Shown here: positions 12,337 through 24,606 of the stretch, piece after piece
Layout of the letters: each line of letters opens with the position of its first letter
Numbering within the stretch: the stretch's first letter is position 1
Assembly (NCBI GenBank): GCA_003313425.1
Contig: NHZP01000032.1
Location: forward strand, 248,001 to 312,000
DNA length: 64,000 nt
Origin: Pseudopyrenochaeta lycopersici
Taxonomy: Eukaryota > Ascomycota > Dothideomycetes > Pleosporales > Pseudopyrenochaetaceae
Direction: 5' to 3'
Program-made: the position numbers and the translations under genes
Notes under the pieces: model-generated
Database searches by the model: none
Told to the model about the DNA's origin: nothing
What the model saw: the letters and a program-made list of their open reading frames with translations, nothing else

Positions 12337-14719
12337 GTATTAATTATAGGGAATCAGACTTTAGAAATTAAGCACGTATTGTAACCTATTAATGTTCCAG
12401 CTATCTATACACAAAGGATATCGCTGCGTTCACGTCGTGTTTGTGACAATTGAGGCATGATCTGTGATGAACTGAACCACATGCTGCTCAGGGCGACCAC
12501 GCCTACTTTTATGCTTGCACCAATTTTGGCACATTGCCCAAGTTTTTGCAATTGAAGAAGCTGCTTGGTTATTCGTGGGAACTAGGGCCTAAATGGATTC
12601 AATCAGTTCTTATTCCATCGAAATAACAAAGAAATGCCCAAGTAAGCAATAGGATTCACTTACAGATTCAATAAATCATATTCAGATTGCGTTTAAAGGA
12701 GACATGGTGAATGCCCAATTCCTGGCATCAATCAGGCGTATGTTGAAAGCATGATGTACCTAAAAAGTTTCATACCTCAATTACTAGCTAGTAAGTATAA
12801 GTAATGTTAAGGAAGTTAACAAGCTTTTCCAATTGGCCGTGACACACTACCAAACACGGCCATGAGATTGTTGGCCTTCCAGGTCGTAGTGCACAAGAAA
12901 AATTTGACGTCAGCTCCAAAATGAAGCCGCATTGTAATTTGAAAATCATGAGAAGACCCAACTTTGACATTCGTTCAAGTAGCTTAATTCTTGGACGAAG
13001 TGAAGTGGCCCAGTTCTTGGAATGACCGAAGACCAGGGTTGACGCTAATGAATATCGCATCACTTGCTAGAAGTGGCGCAATGGCATCGGCGAGCTCTTA
13101 GTAGGTCCGGGTAACACCAAAACCTATCATGTCAAAATCCGAGGTCTTGTTTCATCAATAATCGTGATCAAGTCCATGCGTCATCCAAGTGCTGTTCCAC
13201 TCTTTCCTCCTATCGCTTAAATCTACGAAGAGCTATCGCAATCTTAAGTAGAGCAGAAGCCGTAGGAATTGTACTTAATGAACCCTTAAGAATCTTGTCC
13301 ATAGATACACCGTAGCGAGGAATAAGCTTCTCGAGAAGTTTCGAATCATGTTGTTCAAGGTCCTCAGCCACATTGCGTTCAGTACTCTTGCTCTTCTACT
13401 CCTTATAGCCCTTTTCGACTGGCTCTATCCTAGGACTTGTAGTCCGATCATTCATTGGCTCCATCTGACAGGGGCAATTTTCTATCTCCGCCTTTGTCAA
13501 CCTAGTACACGTTTCGTTATACAGCGTAAGGCTCCTATGCTTTCTCTTTGAGTAATAATTGATATCTGGATTGATTGGCCTAAGCATTAATTTTAGGGCA
13601 AAGAGGGACCGGGACCGCGGTCCAAGAGTAGATCAATGTTTGAGGGCATATGTTTGAGGGCATATGTTTGAGGGCATATGTTTGAGGGCATATGTTTGAT
13701 GATACCCATTCCTACGCTCTTCTCTATCGTCCAGCTTTTGCCATTGATGGCCACTTTTCCCCCTGACGATGCCGAGTGAGATGAGCTACATTGTGTAGCG
13801 ATCCTGTCGAGCCATCTATTCATGTCTCCCATTTTAGCAGTGCGCATTTTGCCCAACCCATAGCCTGACTTGTTCACTGTAATCACTGCCGCGGTAAGTC
13901 TTTAGAAGTATACAACAGGCGGAAAGCGTGCTGGTGCGGAAGATTTGACATAATAACAGTTCTGCAAGAAATCCTGTGATACTCAGCAGATACGTATTCC
14001 AGTGTCTTCGAATTCCTAGTGACGTCTGTTTCCATGCGATAACAAATAGTGGGGAGTGGAGATCCTGGTACAGTATGAGGGCGGACAGTGATCGCTGTGT
14101 TCTACCACCTATATCATAGTCCATACTCCTATGAACCGTTTCGAGAAAACGGTCTTTGGCTGAGGGCGATACCTAAAGAAAGAGATATCTTGTCTCAGGT
14201 ATATGGAATGAGCTGATCGATTCAGTTTTGGATATCATGATATTGAGGGTTAGATCTAGCAAACTTCGTTTTGGACAGATTACTGCTACACTCACCAGCT
14301 TAGTGAAGCCAAATGAGGCGTCTACAACAGACAGTTGCAAAAGCTAAGCAAGGCCCCAAAAACTATCAAAGAGCAGCGTTTGTAATACAGTGCATGTCAA
14401 CCATTTGGAGGCTTTCCAAAAGTCACCATTTTCAGCATGCATGACACGGCAGGCTCGGTTACCCATTACCCTGAGCGGCACAAAGGGAAGTCTGGAACTA
14501 GGCTCACACAGCTCCTAGGAATGTAAAAAGGCTAAGATTAGTTGGTCCCAATCTCGGCTATAGAGCATTTTGGGGTAGTAAACTTTAACCTAGCTTGCTA
14601 GAGGCCCTAAGTGCATCCTGGACTCTGGCTTGGGAAATGCTTCAACGAGGCGGGAGATACGGTTTGCATCAGTGTATCAAATTGCAGTCGAATGCGCGTG
14701 GTCTTCCGCCCTGCATTTT
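12337..14719. other. Gene-poor interval
   Basis: No supported gene on either strand. A plus-strand frame at 13348-13551 begins with a hydrophobic helix but has no recognisable family or support. A short tandem repeat lies at 13639-13699. The region ends at the stop codon of the GHKL-NOV-HET gene. Confidence 0.45.
13639..13699. repeat. 14-bp tandem repeat, four full copies
   Basis: The unit tttgagggcatatg occurs four times without mismatch (13639-13694), followed by the first five bases of a fifth. It lies in non-coding DNA. Confidence 0.95.
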
Positions 14720-17700
14720 TTAGTGGATGCGAATCTCATCTACCTTTACTCCATTTAACTTTATTCCTTCTCCTTGCATAATTCCATCGACATAGCATAT
14801 ACCAACTAGACGGTAAGGTAGTCTGCTATCCTCGCTCTCAGGCTTCCGCAACAAGAAAGGCACATCACCGCCTCCAAACACACCTATGAGATCCCCAACC
14901 TGGGCAACTTTCGGTGCTATGCCACACAGATTCCTTTTTGTAGTCACAAATTTCCAATCTTGCAAGTTGTCGTTGAGTAGCGACTCATAGCTCTTGCTCT
15001 GTTCTCGCTGTGTCATCATCTCGCCCGGCAATGCTGGCATATCCTTGAGACCCATCGACTCATCTTGCGTATGGTTTCGAGATCTCTTGCCTCGGCTCAT
15101 CGCATCTTTTCTCAGGCACCGACGGAATGCAACATATGACTCATGCGTGTCGACATACCCAGAATGGACAATCTTGGGATGGACGGCACCTGCAATAGGC
15201 ACTTCCCACTTCATCTTTTCAAGGCGTGCTTCGCTATGAGTAGAATCCAGCGAGTCTACCATTGAGTCGATTTCTTGGAAATATCGAGCCCGCCCCTTCG
15301 TATCGTTACTGTTTAGAGCCTTGCTGACCCGTACGATCGTATCCACGAGGCAACCTTTAAGGGCGAGCACGTTTCCGGGCATATACTTAATTTGCTCTCC
15401 GAGACCTCCACACGCGTTATAATTGGCACCTCGACTTTCCACTTCGTCGAGAAAACGAGTTCGTCGAACTGTCAAGTCGGGAAGCCAGGAAGGGAAGCGA
15501 GGAGACTGAGGATTCAACCCCGCTTGATAGAGCAGCATCATGCCCCAATTCTGTTTGACAAAACCTTGTCCAAACCGACAGGCAATTTCTTCAAAGGTTG
15601 TGGTTTCCCTGTAGTCGGGCTCAAAAAGCTCGTCGTCTCCGTCGCAAGCGAGACCTAGAAGGGCGAAGAAACGATCTCGTCTTAGAGTGGAACTGACATG
15701 TCGGAAATTGTCCATCAAGGTCAGTAGATTGAAACGGCGTTGCTCAGTTTCATGTTCTCGGAGTTTTGATATGTTCCTAAAAGGCTGCCAAGAGGTCGAG
15801 AGGTCGTTTGATATGTATGGATCCTGGTTCGCCACTTCTACAGCGCCATGAATGTGGGCCCAGTCAACGGCCCAGTTCCCGCACACAATGATCACACTAG
15901 GGGAGACAACTGCCTCTTGAATTATCCACACCCGTTTAAACCAGGGACGACGGAAAAATCTTTTGATGCTTGTCCAAACTGGATCTTTAGATGGCGGCAT
16001 AATTTGCTTGGCCCAGTGTTGAGGGACCGGCGATAGACCCCTTGGCCACTCCTCTGACGGATTCTTGCACATATTCTTGGCTCTTATCTGCATCAGGGTC
16101 TCTATGGCCTCATCGCTGTCTCCGTCTGCACCGACGAACGCTAGGGCACAAACTGCATTCTGGAAAATCCTCGACAGTAGGACGATTTGCTTTGCTTTCT
16201 CGATCGGATCACTCTGGTTGATGCAGATGGCATCTATCCATAGGACGACTAGGTTCTTGCTGTGTCTTAGGCGCTCCAGTGCAGTTCGAAGCGAAGAGGT
16301 GATATCCAAAACAGTATCATCGAAGAAAAGCCTCTGCGTTTGCTGACTCTCTGGTCCCCATACGTAGGAAAGAGTTCTATAAGGATAGCTACTGATGCCT
16401 TGAGCGTTAGCTAAGGGGCAAGTAATTAGCTTTCCCCGAAGTAGGTCGTTTTTTTCACCGGGAAAGAGCAAAAATAAGCGCATCTGGCTGTCACCTAGGC
16501 GCTGATACGAGTACGGATGATAAGTTTTGCGAGACGCGACTAGATCCAAAGAGCTATCAGTGCCCACTGGTAACGGGTTAGTCGTGGCGATATCTCCTTT
16601 CTTCGTCCCATGAGCTACCGAGTCATTTGCTCTCGTGGGCAATTGCTGCAAGGAGCCGCGCCCCTGTGTTCTGCCTTTCCGGCCTTGCTTGGTCTTTGTA
16701 GACATATTTGTTCTAGTATCTGCCTTCGCGGAGGAGTTGTTGTCCGTTCGAGGATGACATATCTGCGATCTATCGGCATTACTTATCGGAAAGGAGTTGC
16801 CTTTATCGAATGCCTTTTCGGGCAGCTTCTGAACGATGGGCGATGGAGCTTTTTTCTTCGTTGGGAGTTCGACCGAGGCTTGTTCCGAGCTGCTAATCGT
16901 GGCCTGGAACTTGACCATCCCTTGTAGAGTTAAACAGTTGGAAACGAATAGATTCCATGGATTGATGAAGACATGAAACAGAGGGCTTTTGAAGATCTGA
17001 GTAATTTGCACAAGAAGCACCACGTTGTGTGGACCTCCATGAAGCAATTTAGAGGCATGGAACTTTTGCATCTGAATTCATGGTCAGTTCTAAAGCAAAA
17101 CAAAGGCTTGACGGCGAAGACTATTTAAGAGAATAGCGAAAAGAATAGATAGAACAAAAGAGTAAAGAATCAGGGGTACTAACCCTAGTCAGCTGTTGCG
17201 AACTCCAGATGAATGAAGAGTCACGGTTGCCGCTACACACAGCAATATCTAGATGATATGTTGGGGGTCTCTCACCCCGTTCCTCGAGGTTTAGATTACC
17301 TAACTTAACCAGTAAATCTGTCATACCAATGGACGAATCTACCCCGTTTATGGTGAAGGGCATCGAATCACCATTCTTTTGAAATGATGGCAGTCCAGCT
17401 CTGGCACGTAGATCGCTGGTCCAGTGTCTAGTAGGGTCGTACAAGTCACCTAGATGCGTTTTTAATATTTTGGAGACCTGCAGAATTCGTGAATCAGTAA
17501 TCGTGGATCAGCTCAGGCGATTGCACAGGCAACCCACCGAGTCCTGGCCTAGATATTCAAGACATCTATCCGGATCTAGGTTTTCTCGGCTCACTGAGTC
17601 ACGCAGATGAAGTGAGTCGTTTGAAAACGTTTCATGAAAGTCTCGGTACGTTACTGGCAGGCGCCTGCCAAATTTTGCATAGCGGTCATTATGGCGCAGA

Positions 17701-20700
17701 GGCCCTGTCCTTATGAACCGAGCACTTGTTGTTCGGGAATTTTTGGAAACACTGCTGGGTTCGTTGTCTCTTTGTTTTGCGAAGAGTGATGGAAATGTCA
17801 ACTGAGGTCTTGTCCCGGGGAGGTTGGGCTCGTCTTCTTCGTCGTCGTCTTCGTCGTCGTCGTCGTCAGACACTTCTGCATGGAAATGACTTATTAGTCC
17901 TCGAAAGCCTCAGTTATGAATGAGGTCTCACCTTCATCAGATGACCCAAGGAAATAATCACGGTCCTCGAAAGTCTCCTGCACCCTGTCTAGATCGGGAT
18001 CACCGAGAGCGGCATGTAATAAGCTCAGGCTCTCCTGCCCACGAATCTCGCAATGTGCTGCGATCATATCGATCAATGCGAAACATCGCTGCTGGGAAAT
18101 GAGACCCTGCTTCGTAATGAATATTCGGAGCCAGGCTTGTCCAGGTTTCGATAATAGAGCGACCTCGCCCTTCATCGGCTTCCCAATGCATCTGGCATCA
18201 CCGTTGCGCTCCATAGTATACCACTGGGAGATTTGGGTTGCTGTACAAACGGTAGCTTTGTCCAACTGACGACATAAAATGTCTCGATCCGTGTGCGATT
18301 CGGAGATTAGGCTGCAATTCGGAAGGCGTTATTCAGCTGGCTGAAATAAATGAATACGCGTGTCTCGCGAAAGGGACTTACGTCTTGATAAACCTGGACC
18401 TTTCCCGGAAGTATTTTGTGTCTACGTCCGAAACATTGAGAGAACCTGAGGGCGATACCGTTTTCTCTGTGAGCTGTGATAATCTTCGAGAGTCTAATTG
18501 TAACAATGTGAGAAAGTCTCTCATAGCACTGATTTCTTTAGCGGAGAAGGCCAATATGGGTATTCTTCCAGTAAAGCTCTCAATCAGATGTGGCCTGTCC
18601 CCAATGAACCAAGTGGTATCGCTGGGGGAAAGAAGGTGGCTAAATGACTTCTGGTCTCCTGGCATCCTAATTGGGAATATTGCCTTGTCCCGGAGAGCTT
18701 TCAGCGAAGCTTTAGCAAATGCGTATACGCCGTCATGAATTCTATCGCTAATCGCAATAAAGTGCTCCGAGATGACAGATATATGCCAAGACTTGTCAAT
18801 TGAAATCACATTTTCAATCAGTGTGTCTAGACTTTGAATCCTGACGTGCAGCAATCCAGAGAAGAGATATTTACACTCTGGATATAGCCGTATCATATCG
18901 AGGTTCTTCTTCTTGCATTCATCAATAGTAAGCCAACCCGAGGGCCTCGCAGATCTCGTGTTACCGGTGTAAATGTAGGCATTGTTCTGGAAAATGTCGC
19001 TGTTAAGTGGTTAGTAAGTATAATAATTAGTGTTAAAGAGCATAATTACTCTATTTCGTCCTCGAAATCATCGTAACGACTCTGGATTTGCAGGTAGATG
19101 TAGGAAATTTCGTCGTGATTTGGAGAGGTTTGGCGCCCCCGAAGAAATCTCAAACACGATACATAGTAATGTATGTTGTTATCTACCGTGATACCGAAAC
19201 ATGCAATTCGCCGCCTAAGATCTGCATCCTTGGAATCGCGGATATCCAGAATAGGAGCTGGAATTCTTAAAGCCTCCAAACGAGCATCTAACATTGGAAG
19301 GACAGTTTCACAAAGCGGGGAGTCGCCATGACGTGTATGTACTATGCTATCTCGTATATCTTTGATGAGTTTCGCATTCCGCGCTCTTGTTTTCTTATAC
19401 GATCTGTCTGGCTCAATCCACTCGGAGTACACCTGCCAATGTTCATTAAGAAGGTGCAGAATGTCAGAGATTGGGCATGTCCGGAACAAAAAATGGAATT
19501 CCTTTGAAAGGCAATACGTTTTCCCCACCTTGTCTTTCGACACTGTTACAAGTCGCGGGACCTCGGATAAGCCCAGGGTCTTAATGAGATAGCGCCTCCA
19601 GGCATCAAGGTTTGAAGTTTGCTGCTGCAGGTAACTATCGTGGATAATACCAAGTGCCCTAGCCCGTTTCCTAGGAGGGGGAAGTCGGGGCGCCGGTGCA
19701 GTCTCTATTGAATATCGTGGATAGATCAATGGCGCCGGTCTAATCTCTACTGGAGGTGTGTAGAGCATCGGTGATACTAACCCAATATCTATTGAAGGTA
19801 GTGAGCACGTCGATGGTACTGGCGCAATCCCTATTGAAGCTGGTGAGTACATGGGTGGCACCGGCGAAATCTCTGTTGAACCTGTTGAGAGCATCGGTGA
19901 TCGCGAGGTCTCCATTGATGTTCGAGAGGTCCTCGGTGATATCAAGTCCCTCAGTGATAGTGAGTTCATCCTCGGTGAGAACGAGTTCATTGACGTAACC
20001 TCTGGGGAAAGAGCTTTGGGACTCGCTCCAAAGTAGAGATCGTCCTCAGACATCGATTTTCCCGAGGTTGAATCGAGGACATAGTCGTCATGAACAGTCA
20101 AAACCTCCTGCCGTAGCTTTTCAAAAATATTTGAAGTTGGGCTCCCTTGCTCAAAGTCTCCAGCAATATAGACTTGCGAGCCCTTCCCTCGCCCACCATC
20201 AGAAGTGACGAACCAGAGATCGATCTCGGAATCTCCCAGAGGTTGCCATGATGAATCAAATAGAAACTTGACATGGGAGAGAAGCTCTGCCAACGACATC
20301 TTTTCGGGCTCGAAAGACGGCGACATGTGTGCCTGAACGATGTGTTTGCACATCTCCCGCCGATCGAATTCTCGGATCCCAAGTCTCTCAAAGAAAACGC
20401 GTCGACTGTTCTGCAGTGCAGCATCCGGGTCAACGACTAGCATCTTCGCACTTACTGGAAAATTTGCGAGCTCGACTCCTTTTGGAAAGAAGCCGGGATT
20501 CTCGTTTGCTGATATCCACCCGCCCTCAAATAGAGGTACTAGTGGAAGTTTTGATATAATGGGTTTGAGAGCATTATTTTCAACAAGTGGAAGGAGCGCT
20601 GTCGCTAGTTGTGCGTGCCACTGAGGCGATCGGCATTGAAATTCAGTTGGGTTGCTAGAGATGTAGAACTCGAGATGTTTTAGAAACTGAGCGTCAGAAA

Positions 20701-22134
20701 GTTTAGACACCCACAAGTTTAACAGAGAGTCAAGTGTCCAGGCTGGATAGTTTGCAGAAAGATATCTGTCGGCTGTGGATGGACCCAGTGTAAACGGGAT
20801 GCCATCTTGATCGGCGTATTTTTTGAGATCGACGTAAATGAGGGTGAATGGCTCCCACATCTTTCCAGACCACGATTCTAAAACTGGACTTAACAGTAGT
20901 CGCTCTAGAATGGCGTCCTTCGCTGGACGGAAGAAGTCTGAAACGTTGTCATCTGGGACAAAGTATGGCCAGTGATATTTCATTAGGCTTGTATTGAAGT
21001 GCTGGACCGCTCGCACAAAGGCGTCGGCCAGTTTGTCGCGGAGGTGCTGATTCCAGGGAAGCGAAATATCAATGTTCAATCGGCTAGCCGTGAGCAGAAA
21101 GTCTCCATTGAGTAGAAACTTAAGGAGTGTCAGCAACCAGGTTCTTGCACAATGTGTGCGCTGAAAATTGTACCTTGAAACCATGATCACCGATTGGCAA
21201 TACTGTGTGAACTCTTTGACGAACCGGAGTTGGTTTTTCGGGAAGGCTGGTAATTGGGAAGGCCAGGACGAGATTGGAAAATGAAAAGTTCAGCCGCCTG
21301 GGCTCTTCAGGGAGATCCTCAACTTGGTGCTCAAGAGTGAAATATCGTAGTTGAGTGTCGCTCAAATCTAAGAGTATGAAATGTTCTCCATTTTCACACT
21401 TATTCGACCGATGGATCTCCCTTTCCCATATTTTTCCATCGTCTTGCTTCACTCTTACGACTACGTGCTGTAGGCTTCTCAGAAAGACCAACAATGTAGG
21501 ATCGAAAGTATAAAGTTGTGTAAGAAGATCTTTCTTGTCGAAATTTTCTAACAGCCTGAGATGAAAGGATGTTTGATCTGGCAAAATTGCTTCAGGAAAC
21601 TCAGCCCATTCAGGAGCTATCATGCCAAGTCGCTTGGTGTTGTCAAATTTGAATTGGTATTGCCGCGAGCTTATCCAAACGGTGTCGGCAACTCTGAAAA
21701 CGCTCTTGAAGCCGATGCCTTTTTCGCCGATGAAACTCTTGAAACCTGTTTTGGGAGTCTTCGTGGTTTGGCGTACCGAAGATATTGCACGCACGTTGCT
21801 TTCATTGAAACCGATCTCATTGCAGTCTACCCGAAAGCTTCCCGCTTCGTAGGTGAGGACTAAGGTAGGAGTGCAGGAATCAGGATATTCGTTGTCATCC
21901 GCATTCTGCAAGAGCTCCTCAATGAAATGCGTCGAGGCATCGTACAACTCAGTGGAAGTACTAAGATGATCAGCGGCAGTAATGGAAACTACAAGCTTGA
22001 CACAGGTGAACCTACAGGTCGAGCAGATCTTGAAGTACTATAGCAAGCTCTTCATACTCCACTGTGCTGTGCTTTTTGTTGATCTCTTCAATAACTTTCT
22101 TAGCTTCCAGCTCCAAGTCCGAAACTGGTTCCAT
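14720..22134 (-). CDS. GHKL (sacsin/Hsp90-like) ATPase - NO VEIN-type domain - HET domain fusion protein
   Basis: Eight exons fit: 22016-22134, 21174-21960, 19050-21118, 18382-18999, 17932-18311, 17538-17875, 17184-17477 and 14720-17071. They sum to 6,957 nt, an exact multiple of three, for 2,318 aa. Residues 52-63 carry the N-box (EELLQNADDN), about 85-91 a G1-like box, and 118-128 GEKGIGFKSVF, as in sacsin/NO VEIN ATPases. GDFLLTASR follows near 310. A Pro/Ser-rich imperfect repeat lies near 700-785 and an acidic run near 1326. DPTRHWTSDLR, PTYHLDIAV and NPWNLF (about 1440-1580) fit the NOV/DUF3883 C-terminal domain. HET motifs are LSYVWG (about 1769) and LWIDAICINQ (about 1812). The last part of NOV lies in the same exon as HET, which argues for one gene. 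The alternative is a separate HET gene starting at the ATG at 16918. Function is inferred: nucleotide-regulated sensor with a cell-death effector. Confidence 0.72.
19670..19990 (-). repeat. Coding Pro/Ser-rich imperfect repeat inside the fusion gene
   Basis: The translated minus strand here shows degenerate blocks of about 12-15 residues built on Ser/Thr-x-Glu-Ile-x-Pro-(Val/Ala)-Pro-x-Tyr-Ser-Pro, beginning with a Ser-Pro-Arg-rich lead. It lies between the ATPase-proximal part and the region leading to the NOV domain, and is probably a flexible linker. Confidence 0.6.
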
Positions 22135-23970
22135 CTTTCAGAGGCCTCCTTCGCCGGTCGAGTATGGCGTCGCCGAGGTGATGCTAGACCAGTGAGTGTG
22201 CAAGGCACACCAAACAGCAAGAGGAAAGTCAAGATCGTGCCGAAGTTTCAATCAAAGAGCCTTCTGTGAGATGGGCGCGCTCTGCCAGTTAAAAGTAATA
22301 TTTCATGGCTGGTGGGCTGAGTAAAGGGGCTTGACGTGCCAGGTAGGGGGATAAACCGAGCCAATCAATCTTGGGGGCGGCAATGAGCTGATACGCCACA
22401 ACGTGTGATCAACCACGAACGAGCCTGGGCAGGGGCAGTGCAAGGCTGACCACAGTTAAACGGAGGTTCAGCTGGCGGTAATTTTTATTGATTAAAGTGC
22501 CAGGATCACTAACTGGGATTGATTGAACTGGCGGAGTAGATTTGACTTGAAAATAGTGTGATTGTTCTATAAATGATCATTCATTGTAGGTTTATTACAA
22601 ATAATATGTAAAGTTAGCCCTAAACTCGATATATGCTATCCTAGTCCCGTAATAACTGTTTATTTGATGCACCTTTCGCTAGGTTAGCTAAGTACTGTAG
22701 TGGCCTAGGGCTAATCTTTCTTTCTTTAGTTAAGCATACGGCGTTCTTACTAAATTACTATATTTTTAGTAATACTATTCTAATAGTTAAAGTTTTCTAA
22801 GTTCTCTTACGTTTTATCTGCGTTATAAGGTTATCTTGTGTATATGTATATGAGTTCTACTAATAAAATACTTAATATAAAGTTAGGAGGTATACAAAAT
22901 TTTACTTTTAGAGACTAATATTGGCCCCTACAGTAATTATACCTACTCTTATAATAATTTCTTAGATTGTTTAGAATCATCCATAGTTAGAGTCCTTTTT
23001 CTAAAAAATTTGCTATAAAAATACCTTATTAAATTATATAGCTTTGTGAACCCTAAGCCATTAGAAATTCTAAATTTTCTACAGTACTTTCCGTACAGTA
23101 TTATTAGAGAGCACTGACTAAACTCTTTAAGAGTTTAAGCGAGTATTAGACAATTTAATTCTAGTAACAACCGTTAGTAGCCAGGCTAAGTGTCTCAATT
23201 CACAATAGTCTCTGTACTAAGCTAGGCATTTTGCGAAGCTTAAAGATCACCTTGCCTAGTGTAAGGGTTCAAACGGGCTGGATCTTGCTCGGTGAAAGGC
23301 AGCTCTGTTGCCTAGCCTTTCACCTGTCTTTTCTGAGTCTAGCGCCTTAGCTAGCGGCGCTCTCTCGTGTACTTGAGCAGGCCTCCCCCCGGAAGGTAAG
23401 AGGCATATGCTATTTTGTCTATACCATTTTGAATAGAATTGCTCTCAACCAGATCGTCCCAACTGTGCCACGTGGTCTGCCTTACACCTCGGCCCCTTTT
23501 CAATCCTAGTTTCCGTGGGATAGCATTGTATGTGCAGGTAAGACCAGCGGAAGTGCACTTGTCGCACAGAGTACTGCCCTTGTTAATGTATTTAAGTATG
23601 TTAAGTCGAATAATGCCTATAAGTTACGACACTTACACTTTGAAGTAGTAAAGTACTCTAGGAAAGCTAAGAACCAATAATAAGAGAGTGTTCGTACGAA
23701 GGATAGCGCAATACTTAGAGGTGTGGTATGTAAAACATGACTAGGTAAGCTTATTGAAAATAATCTAATAGGAAATAGAGACATAAGGAACAAAGTAGCA
23801 AGCCTGAAGTACAGAATGTAAAGGCTAAAGTGTAAGAACAAGCATGTGGGAATATTGATGTAGTCCATTCTATTATGTTTCGTTCTCACGTATCTAGCGT
23901 ACTACCTACGGTCGTGCATCACAAAAGCTTAGGTTGTGTACGAAGGGGACTACCTCTTACACATCTTCTC
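22135..23970. other. AT-rich, hairpin-rich intergenic block (possible decayed repeat)
   Basis: No gene is supported. From about 22560 to 23170 the sequence is strongly AT- and TA-rich, with a composition unlike the flanking genes, resembling RIP-mutated repeat DNA. From 23220 to 23361 several perfect inverted repeats are packed together and are described separately. No transposase or integrase frame is readable. Confidence 0.5.
23222..23361. repeat. Cluster of inverted repeats / potential hairpins
   Basis: Three perfect pairs are visible. ctaggca at 23222-23228 pairs with tgcctag at 23253-23259, and tgcctag recurs at 23309-23315. ggtgaaaggc at 23291-23300 pairs with gcctttcacc at 23315-23324 (10-bp arms, 14-nt loop). 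agcgcc at 23341-23346 pairs with ggcgct at 23356-23361. It may be the end of a small mobile element or a structured transcript. I could not fold it into a tRNA. Confidence 0.6.
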
Positions 23971-23972
23971 TC

Positions 23973-24170
23973 TCCCTCTTCCCTGCTCCTTCCCTCTTCC
24001 CTGCTCCTTCCCTCTTCCCTGCTCCTTCCCTCTTCCCTGCTCCTTCCCTCTTCCCTGCTCCTTCCCTCTTCCCTGCTCCTTCCCTCTTCCCTGCTCCTTC
24101 CCTCTTCCCTGCTCCTTCCCTCTTCCCTGCTCCTTCCCTCTTCCCTGCTCCTTCCCTCTTCCCTGCTCCT
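23973..24170. repeat. 18-bp polypyrimidine minisatellite, 11 copies
   Basis: The unit tccctcttccctgctcct repeats 11 times with no mismatch I can see. The plus strand is all C/T except for one G per unit. Because 18 is a multiple of three and the unit has no stop, all three plus-strand frames stay open and give artificial Ser-Leu-Phe-Pro-Ala-Pro-type proteins, which I do not regard as genes. Confidence 0.95.
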
Positions 24171-24606
24171 TCCCTTCTACTATCGTCCTACCAGCTATTA
24201 CTTAGGTAATAATACTGTAGTTATTAATTCAATAATTATAAGTGCACTTACGTTCTAGAAGTTTCTTACAGACTATTACAGCACTAAAGTAAATTTTTGT
24301 TTTACTTCGCCACTCTATAAAGCTACATATCTCCAAACCGGTGTTACTAGTTGTGTAGCTCTTAGAAGGCATTCGGTTTGCACCTATATCTCGATTTATT
24401 CATTAGCTCTCATATGGTACATTTCATGCTGGTAGATATGTTAAGTGCTAATGAGATCGACTAGTACAAAGGTGTTTAGACTGGGAGGAGCAGCATCTAT
24501 CATCGCACATCCATTCTCAAGTTCTACAGAGTTTGGTTTTCTGTAAACTGTTCTATCCTATTCAAGTAATATTGGGTTGACCTCCGTTGCTTCAGATCCA
24601 GTATGT

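Noticed and set aside
16918..17071. Starting the HET gene at the first Met of its ORF (17071) as an independent gene
   Set aside because: Those first 51 residues match the end of the NOV-type domain and follow a good splice acceptor at the exact boundary. If HET were separate, 16918 would be the better start.
23240..23340. Possible tRNA (gggttcaaac present)
   Set aside because: No cloverleaf with acceptor, D and anticodon stems can be drawn around it. The visible pairings are unrelated hairpins.
23875..24258. Plus-strand repeat proteins over the minisatellite
   Set aside because: All three frames stay open only because an 18-bp stop-free unit is repeated. There is no domain, no codon preference and no flanking exon.
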